From positions 2,604,001-2,668,000 of the forward strand of contig NZ_LR134290.1 of assembly GCF_900636545.1 (NCBI RefSeq): DNA of 64,000 bases. The letters are read 5' to 3'. Positions 38,772 to 46,581 of this stretch are shown here, piece after piece. A program made the translations under genes and the position numbers. The notes under the pieces were generated by a model. That model had not been told where the DNA came from, did not search any database, and saw only the letters and a program-made list of their open reading frames with translations. The stretch's first letter is position 1. Each line of letters starts with the position of its first letter. Source of the stretch: Pseudomonas mendocina. GTDB taxonomy: Bacteria; Pseudomonadota; Gammaproteobacteria; Pseudomonadales; Pseudomonadaceae.

Positions 38772-39590
38772 CTATGGGGTAGTACCGGCCTTTTCACCCT
38801 GACGTCGCCAGATGCGTGTCAACCAGCGCCAACTGATCCAGCCGGCTGCGGCCAGATAGACCAAGCTGCCCGGCACCCACATGAGCAGCCCGGCCAGTTG
38901 CTGGTCCGCCAGATCGCGGGACTCGCCGTAGAACGGTGCATTGCCGAAGGTGAGCAGGGCGCCCAGCAAACCGGTGTGCATTAACGTCAGGAGGATGGCC
39001 ATCAGCGCGTGCGGCACCTGCCGCGGGTTGGCGCGCAGGCAGGACCACCAGAACAACCAGGCGCTGAAGAGGAAACAAGCATGTTCGATGGCATGCCACC
39101 AGGTATTTTCCAGCGCCAGCATGTACAGGCTCGGCGTGTGCCAGACCCAGATCATCGCCCCGTGCAGCATCGCCAGCGCTACCGGATAACGACCGCTACG
39201 CAAAATCGCATTGGACACCGGGGCCATCCAGCCGCCGAGCACCGCACGCCACTGCGGCAGTGGCCGGGCCAGTGCCCAGAGCGGTGCGATGACGATCATG
39301 AACAGCATGTGCTGGACCATGTGCAGGCTGGTACTGGTTTCCGCCCAGTCATCGATGGGGCCGAACACGGCGAGCACGGTGATGATCATCGCCAGGTGCA
39401 TCCATAGCGCTTCACGCCCATGCGGCTTGACCTTGCGACAGCCGAGCACGTAGAGCAGCCAGGCGGCGCCGAGCAGCAGTGCACTCAACAGCAACGGCAC
39501 GCGCTCGTTCAGGTGCAGATGGCCATCGAGCAGGCCATGCGCAGCGGCTGTACCGGGCAGCAACAGCAGGGCGAGAGCAATCACAGGCAT
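38772..39590 (-). CDS. CtaG-type (caa3_CtaG) cytochrome c oxidase assembly protein
   Basis: Encodes 272 residues with about seven hydrophobic segments and belongs to the caa3_CtaG family of membrane proteins needed for formation of caa3 oxidase. Conserved His-rich helices are visible: HMVQHMLFMIVIAPL, MLHGAMIWVWHTPSLY and HAIEHACFLFSAWLFWW, likely copper or heme related. Start 39590 overlaps the preceding gene by 10 bases. It is the last gene of the oxidase operon. Confidence 0.87.
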   Translation of the reverse strand: MPVIALALLLLPGTAAAHGLLDGHLHLNERVPLLLSALLLGAAWLLYVLGCRKVKPHGREALWMHLAMIITVLAVFGPIDDWAETSTSLHMVQHMLFMIVIAPLWALARPLPQWRAVLGGWMAPVSNAILRSGRYPVALAMLHGAMIWVWHTPSLYMLALENTWWHAIEHACFLFSAWLFWWSCLRANPRQVPHALMAILLTLMHTGLLGALLTFGNAPFYGESRDLADQQLAGLLMWVPGSLVYLAAAGWISWRWLTRIWRRQGEKAGTTP

Positions 39591-39934
39591 GGCGGCAGGC
39601 TCAGGGTCGGCAGGGCGACGAAGACGGTGGCGATGGCGCCGATCAGGTTCACACCCGCTGCAAGGCGGGCCACGAAGCGCTCGGATTGGGTGGCGCGGTC
39701 TCTTCTGGCAGCTCGCTGGAACAGCCGCGCCAGGCCAAGCAGGGCCACCACCGTAACCACGCTGAGCACACCTAGCGAGGCGTTCAGCCAGGTCCACTGG
39801 CCTTGTGCAGGAGGTGGCGGCAGCAGCGAACAGCCTACCGACAGGCCGCCGTAGATGACCACGAACCAGATGCTCCAGAGCACCAGCCCGAGCGGAATAT
39901 GAACCGGGTTGTAGGGGCTGCGTAATGGCTGCAT
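39581..39934 (-). CDS. Small membrane protein of the oxidase operon
   Basis: Encodes 117 residues with three predicted membrane helices (IPLGLVLWSIWFVVIYGG, LGVLSVVTVVALLGLA, VNLIGAIATVFVAL). Its start shares a base with the subunit I-III stop, and its end overlaps ctaG. Position suggests a subunit IV-like or assembly component of the oxidase, but I cannot name a family. Confidence 0.75.
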   Translation of the reverse strand: MQPLRSPYNPVHIPLGLVLWSIWFVVIYGGLSVGCSLLPPPPAQGQWTWLNASLGVLSVVTVVALLGLARLFQRAARRDRATQSERFVARLAAGVNLIGAIATVFVALPTLSLPPCL

Positions 39935-42465
39935 CACGCACCTCCGAAGGTGGGTGGAAACAGCACCACGCTGCAATAGGTGATCCACAGCACGGCGAGG
40001 TTGTACTGCCACAACTGTTCGACCACCAGCGGTTCGTAAGGTGTGCGCTTGCACACGTAGCCGTAATGCACGCGCAGCGCCTGCAAGGCGCTGAGGATGG
40101 ACGCCAGCGCGCCGTGCACCAGGCTATAGGCAAGCATGACGGTGATCACCGCGTCATGTGCAGTGGAGCGTGGCGCCAGATCGCCAGAAAGCAGGGCCCA
40201 GAGCAGCAAAGCGGCATGTAGTACGCCGAGCAGCGCCACGCCGGCGAAGCAGGCGATCAGCGTGGCCGGCTCGCCCTGGCCCTGACGCAAACGCCGTAGC
40301 ACTGGCCGCTGCCAGAATACGGCGACGCTGAGCAGCACGGCGCTGGCCAGGAGCAGGCGTTGATCGATGACCGGATCGTCCGGCACCAGCCAGTTCGGCG
40401 ACACCGTCCACAGGTAGAACCAGCCAAATAGCAGCGACAGATACAGGGCGCCGTTGGCCAGCAGAGTCACGCCCATGCCCCAGAGCCCCGGCCCGTCACA
40501 GGTGCGCGAGTGCAGCGGCGGTTCACCCGGTTGCACCCGCGCATCCGGCGCCGCCAGCGGATGCGCACCGTTCTCCCAGCTCCAGCGCAGCAACACCGCC
40601 ACGGCGACGATGCAGGCAGCCAATGCGACCCAGTAGAACTTGGTCAGCAGCCCCAGGCACATGATGGCGATGAATACCGAAGCCGCGAAGGGCAGCCAGC
40701 TGTTGCCAGGCAGGTGGATGATCTCGCGCACCTTGCCGGTCAGCGGCTCGACGCCCCAGGTTTCGCGCCGGCCATGGTCGATCACGGTCAGGGCGAATTC
40801 GCCCTTGTCGATGCGCTCGCCCAGATCGGGGCACTCCCACATCGGATGACGGGTACGTACCGGCGGCAGGCTGACGAAGTTGTAGGCGCTCGGTGGCAGG
40901 TGCGTGCTCCACTCCAGGGTGTCGGCATCCCAGGGGTTGTTCGGCGCCTTCTGACCGAAGCGAAAGTGCAGGACGATATCCAGCAGCACCGTGGCGATAC
41001 CGATGGCCATGATGAAACTGCCCACCGAGGAAATCAGGTTGGGCAGGTCCCAGCCCAGGCCCGACTGGTAGGTGTAGATCCGCCGCGGCATGCCCATCAG
41101 GCCGGTCCAGTGCATGATCAGGAAGGTCAGGTTGAAACCGATGAACACCAGCCAGAAGCCCCATTTGCCGAGACGCAGCGACGGCATGCGCCCGGAAAAA
41201 TGCGGCAGCCAGTAATAGATGCCGGCCAGCAGCGGGAAGAACATGCCGCCCACCAGCACGTAGTGCATGTGCGCGACCACGAAATGGGTATCGTGTACTT
41301 GCCAGTCGAACGGCACCAGGGCCAGCATCACGCCGGTCAGGCCGCCGCAGACGAAGATCACCAGAAAGCCCACCAGCCACAGCATCGGCACGTGGTAGCG
41401 CGGTTTGCCGACCCACAGCGTGGCGATCCAGGCGAATACCTGGACCCCGGTGGGGATCGCCACCAGCATGCTCGCGGCGGAAAAGAACGCCTGCGCCAAC
41501 TGCGGGATGCCCACGGTGAACATGTGGTGCACCCACAGGCCGAAGCTGATGAAACCTGTGGTCAGGATCGACAGCACCACCCAGCGATAGCCCACCAGTG
41601 GCCGCTGGCAGAACACCGGCAGCAGGGTCGAGACGATGCCGGCCGCCGGCAGGAAGATGATGTACACCTCGGGATGGCCGAACAGCCAGAACAGGTGTTG
41701 CCAGAGAATCGGATCGCCGCCGCGCGCCACCTCGAAGAACGGCAGGCCGACTGCGCGCTCGAGTTCCAGCAGGATGCTGCCGAGGATCAGCGGCGGGAAG
41801 CCGACCACGATCATCATGGCCATCACCAGGATGTACCAGGCATAGATCGGCATCTTGTTCAGGGCCATGCCTTCGGCGCGGGTACGCAGGATCGATACCA
41901 CCAGCTCGACGCCGGCAGACACCGCGGATATCTCCACGAAGGTGATGCCGATCAGCCAGAAATCCGAATTCGGCCCTGGCGTATGCACGGCACTGGACAG
42001 CGGCGTGTACATGAACCAGCCGGCCTTGGGCGCGATACCCAGCAGCAGGCTGGCGCACAGAATCAGCCCACCGAACAGGTAGCACCAGTAGCCCAGCGCC
42101 GACAGCCGCGGAAACACCAGGTCACGCGCGCCGAGCATCTTCGGAATCAGGTAGACCGCCAGGCCCTCCATCATCGGTACGGCGAAGAGGAACATCATCA
42201 CCGTGCCGTGCATGGTGAACACCTGGTTGTAGACATCCGGCTCGAGAAACTCGTAGCCGGGGATCGCAAGCTGCGTGCGTACCAGCATCGCCAGCAGGCC
42301 GCCGAACAGGAAGAAGCCCAGCCCGGTGAGCATGAAGCGGATGCCGACGGTGGTGTGGTTGACGATGGTCAGCGACTTCCAGCCGCTCGGGTTACCCCAG
42401 ACATCGTTGAACTGATCGTGCAGTTGCTCGGGGTCGGCAACGCGCTGGTTGTTTGGTTCGCTCAC
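39934..42465 (-). CDS. Cytochrome c oxidase subunit I fused to subunit III
   Basis: Encodes 843 residues. The first 560 residues are subunit I: HGTVMMFLFAVPMMEG, WLFGHPEVYIIFLPAAG with the His-Tyr pair, HHMFTVG for CuB and THFVVAHMHYVLVGG for the hemes. After a hydrophilic linker of about 80 residues (610-700), a second set of helices (ANGALYLSLLFGWFYLW, then HDAVITVMLAYSLVHG) resembles subunit III. Fused I-III subunits occur in caa3-type oxidases. The enzyme reduces O2 to water in the inner membrane. It overlaps coxB by four bases. Confidence 0.9.
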   Translation of the reverse strand: MSEPNNQRVADPEQLHDQFNDVWGNPSGWKSLTIVNHTTVGIRFMLTGLGFFLFGGLLAMLVRTQLAIPGYEFLEPDVYNQVFTMHGTVMMFLFAVPMMEGLAVYLIPKMLGARDLVFPRLSALGYWCYLFGGLILCASLLLGIAPKAGWFMYTPLSSAVHTPGPNSDFWLIGITFVEISAVSAGVELVVSILRTRAEGMALNKMPIYAWYILVMAMMIVVGFPPLILGSILLELERAVGLPFFEVARGGDPILWQHLFWLFGHPEVYIIFLPAAGIVSTLLPVFCQRPLVGYRWVVLSILTTGFISFGLWVHHMFTVGIPQLAQAFFSAASMLVAIPTGVQVFAWIATLWVGKPRYHVPMLWLVGFLVIFVCGGLTGVMLALVPFDWQVHDTHFVVAHMHYVLVGGMFFPLLAGIYYWLPHFSGRMPSLRLGKWGFWLVFIGFNLTFLIMHWTGLMGMPRRIYTYQSGLGWDLPNLISSVGSFIMAIGIATVLLDIVLHFRFGQKAPNNPWDADTLEWSTHLPPSAYNFVSLPPVRTRHPMWECPDLGERIDKGEFALTVIDHGRRETWGVEPLTGKVREIIHLPGNSWLPFAASVFIAIMCLGLLTKFYWVALAACIVAVAVLLRWSWENGAHPLAAPDARVQPGEPPLHSRTCDGPGLWGMGVTLLANGALYLSLLFGWFYLWTVSPNWLVPDDPVIDQRLLLASAVLLSVAVFWQRPVLRRLRQGQGEPATLIACFAGVALLGVLHAALLLWALLSGDLAPRSTAHDAVITVMLAYSLVHGALASILSALQALRVHYGYVCKRTPYEPLVVEQLWQYNLAVLWITYCSVVLFPPTFGGA

Positions 42466-43430
42466 GGGTGCAGGGTCTCCAGCCAGTCGGCGATGGCACT
42501 GAGGTGGTCAGGGTCGAGATCGTCGTGCAACGGCATGGCGTTGCCGGGCTTGAGCCGCTGGTGCTCCTGCAGCCAGCGCAATAGCGCGCCCGGTTGGTTG
42601 TTCAGCACACCGGCGCCGAGCATCGAGCGCGCGCCGATATCGCTCAGATCCGGGGCACGATCGCCGTCGCTGACGCCTGCGACGCGGTGGCACTGGCCGC
42701 AACGCGCGGCGAAGGCTTCGCCGGCCGGGCCGGGCAGGGCGCTGGCCTGCCAGTCGCTGCGAGTCTGCAGCCAGTTGGCGAAGTCCTCTTCGTCGTGGGC
42801 CTGCACGTCGAGGATCATGTGCGTGTGCTGGGTGCCGCAGAACTCCGAGCACTGCCCGCGAAAGATGCCGGGGCGGTCGGCCTGCAGACGGATGCGGTTG
42901 TGGCGGCCGGGGATCATGTCGATCTTGCCGCCCAGGCGCGGTACCCAGAACGAATGGATGACATCGGCGCTGGTGACGTCGAGGTCCACCGGGCGGTCGA
43001 CCGGCAGGTGTAACTGGTTGGCGGTGACCACGCCGCTGTCCGGGTAGCGCACCTCCCACCACCATTGATGGCCGATCACCTCGATGCGCAACGGCTGCTC
43101 GCCGCTCAGCGGCAAGGGCAGCATGCGGTGGCCGATGGGAATGCCGAACAGCAACAGCACCAGAATGCTCAGGGTCGGCAGCAACAGGCCACCACCGATC
43201 AGCCAGCGCAGGGTCAGCTGGCGTGCCCGTGCATCGTCCATCAGCGGGGTCTTGCGGCGCATGGCATGCACCCACAACGCCGTTACTACGATCAGCACCA
43301 GGGTGGCGAACGCGCACATCGCCCACCACAGGATCGCCACCTCGTGCGCCATCGGTCCGGCCGGGTCAAGCGCCGATTGTGGCCCCTCGCAGGCAACGAG
43401 AAACGGAACTGCCAGCGTCAGCGTGGTCAA
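42462..43430 (-). CDS. Cytochrome c oxidase subunit II with cytochrome c domain
   Basis: About 322 residues. A lipoprotein-type signal ends at the lipobox FLVAC, then two membrane helices, then the cupredoxin domain with HQWWWEVRYP, HSFWVPRLGGK and the CuA site GQCSEFCGTQHTHM. The C-terminal cytochrome c domain has CGQCH and the Met ligand in NAMPLH. This fusion defines a caa3-type oxidase. The start is uncertain: TTG 43430 is used here, CTG 43448 would give a better n-region; no ATG or GTG is suitably placed. Confidence 0.88.
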   Translation of the reverse strand: MTTLTLAVPFLVACEGPQSALDPAGPMAHEVAILWWAMCAFATLVLIVVTALWVHAMRRKTPLMDDARARQLTLRWLIGGGLLLPTLSILVLLLFGIPIGHRMLPLPLSGEQPLRIEVIGHQWWWEVRYPDSGVVTANQLHLPVDRPVDLDVTSADVIHSFWVPRLGGKIDMIPGRHNRIRLQADRPGIFRGQCSEFCGTQHTHMILDVQAHDEEDFANWLQTRSDWQASALPGPAGEAFAARCGQCHRVAGVSDGDRAPDLSDIGARSMLGAGVLNNQPGALLRWLQEHQRLKPGNAMPLHDDLDPDHLSAIADWLETLHP

Positions 43431-43499
43431 CTTGAAACAGGGCGTCAGCCAATGACGCGCCTGCCTAACCTCATCATCAACCTGTTCAGGGAGGCCGGG

Positions 43500-43958
43500 A
43501 TGGCCGAAATAAAGGAAGTTATCGTCAGTCGCGCAGCCATCGCCGGACATCCGCTGCATCCGATGATGATCCACTTTCCCGTGGCCGCGCTGCTGGGCCT
43601 GGTGGCGACCGACATCGCCTATCTGCTGCTGGCCGATCCGTTCTGGGCGCGCGCCAGTCTCTGGCTGGCAGGCGTGGGCGCCTTCGGTGGCTGGGTGGCG
43701 AGCATGGCGGGGCTGGTCGATCTGCTTACGGTCGGCAGCATCCGGCGCAAGATCACTGCTTGGTGCCATGCCATCATCGCCGTGATGATGCTGTCGCTGG
43801 CATCGCTCAACTGGCTGCTGCGCTACGCCGGCCCGGAACAGGGCATGGAGCGCTGGGGGCTGTACCTGTCGCTGCTGACCGCTGCCCTGATCGGCCTGGC
43901 GGCTTACCTGGGCGGGCGCCTGGTGTACGAACACGGTGTCGGCGTGGATACGCGCTGA
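43500..43958 (+). CDS. DUF2231 membrane protein
   Basis: Encodes 152 residues with four predicted membrane helices and the family-typical HPLHPMMIHFPVAALLG near residue 17-33 (two His pairs). The DUF2231 family has no defined role, though members often accompany oxidases and copper or heme proteins. GGGAGGCCGGG sets the start. It is divergent from the caa3 operon, with under 70 bases between. Confidence 0.85.
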   Translation: MAEIKEVIVSRAAIAGHPLHPMMIHFPVAALLGLVATDIAYLLLADPFWARASLWLAGVGAFGGWVASMAGLVDLLTVGSIRRKITAWCHAIIAVMMLSLASLNWLLRYAGPEQGMERWGLYLSLLTAALIGLAAYLGGRLVYEHGVGVDTR

Positions 43959-44035
43959 ATCACTCGGCCCCTGCTTGCCGGCCACTGGATGGTAGGGAGA
44001 GCGGGGCAGGGCAGGCATTCTCGGGTACTCCGTGG

Positions 44036-44449
44036 TCAGAAAGGTTTGGCCAGCACCAGCCACAGCGTGGCGCCGATCAGCACCGTCAGCAGCAGGCCGA
44101 TCAGCAGGCAGTCGCGGCGCAGCGCCGGATCGCTCACGCGCTCGATGCGCAGGATCAGCACGCCGCACAGGGCATGGCACAGCACCATGCCGGCGACGGT
44201 GGTGAGCTTGACGATCAGCCAGGCGTCGAAGATCGACTCGCGCAGGAACAGCGCCGTGCCCGAGCCGATGGCAAGCAGGGCAGCTGGCGTGGCAATCAGG
44301 TTGAAAATGGTGCGCGTGAGGTGGGCATGGTCGCGGTAGAACAGGTCGTCGCTGCTACGCGTGCCGGCGGCGATCATCGCGGGCAGGTACAGCAGTGCGC
44401 CGCACCAGCCGATCAGCGCCATGAAATGCAGCAGTTTGAGCAGTGGCAT
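44036..44449 (-). CDS. CopD-type four-helix membrane protein
   Basis: Encodes 137 residues with four hydrophobic segments. LLKLLHFMALIGWCGALLYLP and AHLTRTIFNLIATPAALLAIGSG, with conserved His in helices 1 and 2 and VLCHALCGVLILR in helix 3, resemble the CopD/HemJ (UPF0093) superfamily. This could be a heme or copper handling protein. GGGAGAGCATCG precedes the start. It lies next to the caa3 and DUF2231 genes. Confidence 0.72.
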   Translation of the reverse strand: MPLLKLLHFMALIGWCGALLYLPAMIAAGTRSSDDLFYRDHAHLTRTIFNLIATPAALLAIGSGTALFLRESIFDAWLIVKLTTVAGMVLCHALCGVLILRIERVSDPALRRDCLLIGLLLTVLIGATLWLVLAKPF

Positions 44450-44514
44450 CGATGCTCTCCCGTGCGTCCGTTCGTTTCGAGCACGTGGCCCTTTGGTGGG
44501 GCAGGCCACGACTG

Positions 44515-44541
44515 TGTGACTGCCTGATGGTGTGTGAGTTC
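44515..44541 (-). promoter_or_regulatory. AlgU/RpoE-like promoter candidate for the CopD-type gene
   Basis: On the minus strand GAACTC (44541-44536) and TCACA (44519-44515) are 16 bases apart, 66 bases before the start at 44449. Confidence 0.4.
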
Positions 44542-44591
44542 GGCCGCTTTCCTGAACGAGCCTCGATCGCCTCCCGGATGAGAAAGAAGGA

Positions 44592-44628
44592 GCCGCCGCA
44601 AGGAGAAGGAGGGAGACGGTGCGGCGGC
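44592..44628 (+). ncRNA. Hairpin with GGA-rich loop, possible RsmA/CsrA-binding RNA element
   Basis: GCCGCCGC (44592-44599) pairs perfectly with GCGGCGGC (44621-44628). The 21-base loop contains four GGA triplets, and further GGA triplets flank it. RsmA/CsrA proteins bind GGA exposed in hairpin loops, so this may be a titrating RNA or a leader element. No promoter or terminator for a separate RNA is clear. Confidence 0.3.
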
Positions 44629-44883
44629 CCGGGGGAAGCATGGATGCTCGTTCGATTGGCGCCATTGCGCCGGCCAGGCCGAGGTGCGAAGCCTGGCAAG
44701 CTCCCCCTGAAACAAACAGAGTTGTGCCAGCGTGCGAGCGTTCAAGCTTTTTCGCCGATGCATGCGACTCGTCACAATCGGCCGCCGGCAGAAAATTGAA
44801 ACCCACTGGTGAGTTTTCACTCATTTCAAGAGAGGCCCCACAACCGCAGACCGTAACGGGCTTCATTGGCAAAGGAGGACACC

Positions 44884-45435
44884 ATGAGAACTCATGTCGT
44901 GCATTTCACTGCGCCGATCAACTCCTACACCTGTGGCCAGTTGATCGACAAATGCAGCCAGGCCATCCACCAGGGTGCCGATGAGCTGGTGCTGAAGATC
45001 GCCACCATGGGTGGGGAGTGCAGCTACGGCTTCTCCCTCTACAACTTCCTCATCTCACTGCCGGTGCCGGTCAAGACGCACAACCTCGGCACCGTGGAGT
45101 CGATGGGCAACATCATCTTTCTCGCCGGGGAAACACGCACCGCGTGCCAGCACAGCAAGTTCCTGTTCCACCCCTTTCACTGGACGGTCAATGGCGCCGT
45201 GGACCATGCGCGCATGTCCGAATACGCCATGAGCCTGGACTACGACCTGCAGCTTTACGCCGATATCGTCGCCGAGCGTACGGCAGGCGCCGAGACGCCA
45301 CTCAACGTGATGGAATGCCTGATGTCCGCGCCGCGCATTCTCGACGTCGAGCAAGCCCTGGCAGCAGGCGTGATTCACCGCGAGGACTGCCTCGGCATGC
45401 CGGCCGAGTCGGTGAACTGGTGCGTGCATACCTGA
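44884..45435 (+). CDS. Stand-alone ClpP-like serine peptidase
   Basis: Encodes 183 residues of the ClpP/crotonase fold. KIATMGGECSYGFSLYNFL matches the oxyanion-hole loop, Ser73 in LGTVESMGNIIFLAG is the nucleophile, and His96 in FLFHPFHW is the likely base; the Asp position is not certain. It differs strongly from housekeeping ClpP and lacks the usual N-terminal axial loop region. Such paralogues occur in Pseudomonas without a ClpX or ClpA partner beside them. AAGGAGG precedes ATG 44884. Confidence 0.82.
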   Translation: MRTHVVHFTAPINSYTCGQLIDKCSQAIHQGADELVLKIATMGGECSYGFSLYNFLISLPVPVKTHNLGTVESMGNIIFLAGETRTACQHSKFLFHPFHWTVNGAVDHARMSEYAMSLDYDLQLYADIVAERTAGAETPLNVMECLMSAPRILDVEQALAAGVIHREDCLGMPAESVNWCVHT

Positions 45436-45468
45436 ACCGGGCTCCCTCAACCGCTTGGAAAATTCCCT

Positions 45469-45496
45469 GAACGATCAGCGAAGCCTGCGCGTCGGA
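45469..45496 (+). promoter_or_regulatory. AlgU/RpoE-like promoter candidate for the two DUF2383-type genes
   Basis: GAACGA at 45469-45474, 17-base spacer, TCGGA at 45492-45496, 69 bases before the start at 45565. Confidence 0.4.
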
Positions 45497-45564
45497 GTTT
45501 TTGTAGGCCCCGCCAAGGGACATACCACCAAGCAATGGCCGTTTAGCCGGCCCGGAGGCGAGTT

Positions 45565-46029
45565 ATGGATCTCACAGACGATCGCAAAGACCTGGTACGC
45601 ACCCTCAACAAGCTGATCGAAACCTGCAAGGACGGCGAAGCCGGCTTCAAGGTCTGCGCCGAAGACGTCAAGCGCCCGGACATGAAGCAGCTATTCTCGC
45701 AGCGCTCGCGGCAGTGCGCCGAAGCGGCTGAAGAGTTGCAGCGAACCGTACTGGAACTGGGCGGTGACCCCGAGGACAGCACCAGCGTGAGTGCCGACCT
45801 GCACCGCCGTTGGGTCGACCTGAAATCGTTGATCACCGGCAAGGATGAAGAGGCGATTCTCAACGAAGCCGAGCGTGGCGAGGACGTCGCCAAGGAACGC
45901 TACAGCGAAGCCCTGACCCAGAATCTGCCGCCGCAGATCCGCACCCTGGTGGAGCGTCAGTATCAGGGCGTGCTGCGCAACCACAACGAGGTCAGAGCGA
46001 TGCGTGACGTGGCTCGCGCCAAGAGCTGA
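45565..46029 (+). CDS. PA2169-type DUF2383 four-helix protein
   Basis: Encodes 154 residues, almost wholly helical and charged. RKDLVRTLNKLIETCKDGEAG at the start and RRWVDLKSLITGKDEEAIL and ERGEDVAKERYSEAL in the second half match the PA2169/DUF2383 family, a ferritin-like bundle. Its role is unknown. GGAGGCGAGTT precedes the start. A shorter relative follows at 46117. Confidence 0.88.
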   Translation: MDLTDDRKDLVRTLNKLIETCKDGEAGFKVCAEDVKRPDMKQLFSQRSRQCAEAAEELQRTVLELGGDPEDSTSVSADLHRRWVDLKSLITGKDEEAILNEAERGEDVAKERYSEALTQNLPPQIRTLVERQYQGVLRNHNEVRAMRDVARAKS

Positions 46030-46116
46030 TCTCGCTGACTACCGGGTGCCGCGTGCCAACGCGTGCATCCGGTTGATTCATTCCCATAGTCTGCAAGCGT
46101 AGGGGAGGCGCAGCGC

Positions 46117-46551
46117 ATGCCGACCTTGGACAAGACCATCACCCAGCTCAACCACCTGCTGATGGCCAGCCATGACGCCAGCCTGAGTTATCGACGCCTC
46201 GCAGGTAGCACTGCAACGTCCGAACAGCAGCGACTGTTCAGCGAGCGCGAACAGCAGTGCGTGATGCTGATGGACTGCCTGCACAACCAGATCCTCACCT
46301 ATGGCGGCCGACCGGCCGAGCATCCAAGCGTGCCCGGCGTATTTCGTCATGCCTGGCGCAGCCTGACCGCCGCGCTACTGCCCGAACGTGGCCGCGCCCG
46401 TCTGCGCGCAGCACTGCGCACGGAGAAACAGATTCGCCATGGTTTCGAGCAGCTCTTCGCGGAGCAGTTGTCACCGCAATTTCGTCAGCAGCTGCAAGAG
46501 CACAACAGCCGCAGCATCGAGTTCGAAAGACTCATCCGCGCGCGGCTGTAA
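46117..46551 (+). CDS. Second DUF2383-like helical protein
   Basis: Encodes 144 residues. DKTITQLNHLLMASHDASLSY and LRTEKQIRHGFEQLFAEQLS parallel the helices of the preceding protein, so it is probably a diverged paralogue, but with more Arg and His. GGGGAGGCGCAGCGC precedes the start. It lies 87 bases after its neighbour on the same strand, likely in one transcript. Confidence 0.72.
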   Translation: MPTLDKTITQLNHLLMASHDASLSYRRLAGSTATSEQQRLFSEREQQCVMLMDCLHNQILTYGGRPAEHPSVPGVFRHAWRSLTAALLPERGRARLRAALRTEKQIRHGFEQLFAEQLSPQFRQQLQEHNSRSIEFERLIRARL

Positions 46552-46581
46552 CCACGGCTCACGGCTGCAGCGAAGCCCGCT

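Larger units (their letters stand above)
44450..44883. other. Long upstream region with a GGA-rich hairpin
   Basis: No gene is supported. It carries the CopD upstream region, a purine-rich block around 44575-44640 with repeated GGA, a hairpin with the GGA repeats in its loop (44592-44628), and a second hairpin GCCAGGC/GCCTGGC at 44673-44697. It would form a long leader of the ClpP-like gene or an independent RNA. Confidence 0.5.

Noticed and set aside
40510..43047. 845-codon open frame on the plus strand
   Set aside because: Antisense to the caa3 oxidase genes. The product is a Gln/His/Arg-rich shadow with no fold.
44554..44581. GAACGA near the ClpP-like gene as an AlgU-like promoter
   Set aside because: At 17 bases the -10 reads GATGA without the TC, so the site does not meet the pattern used for the others.
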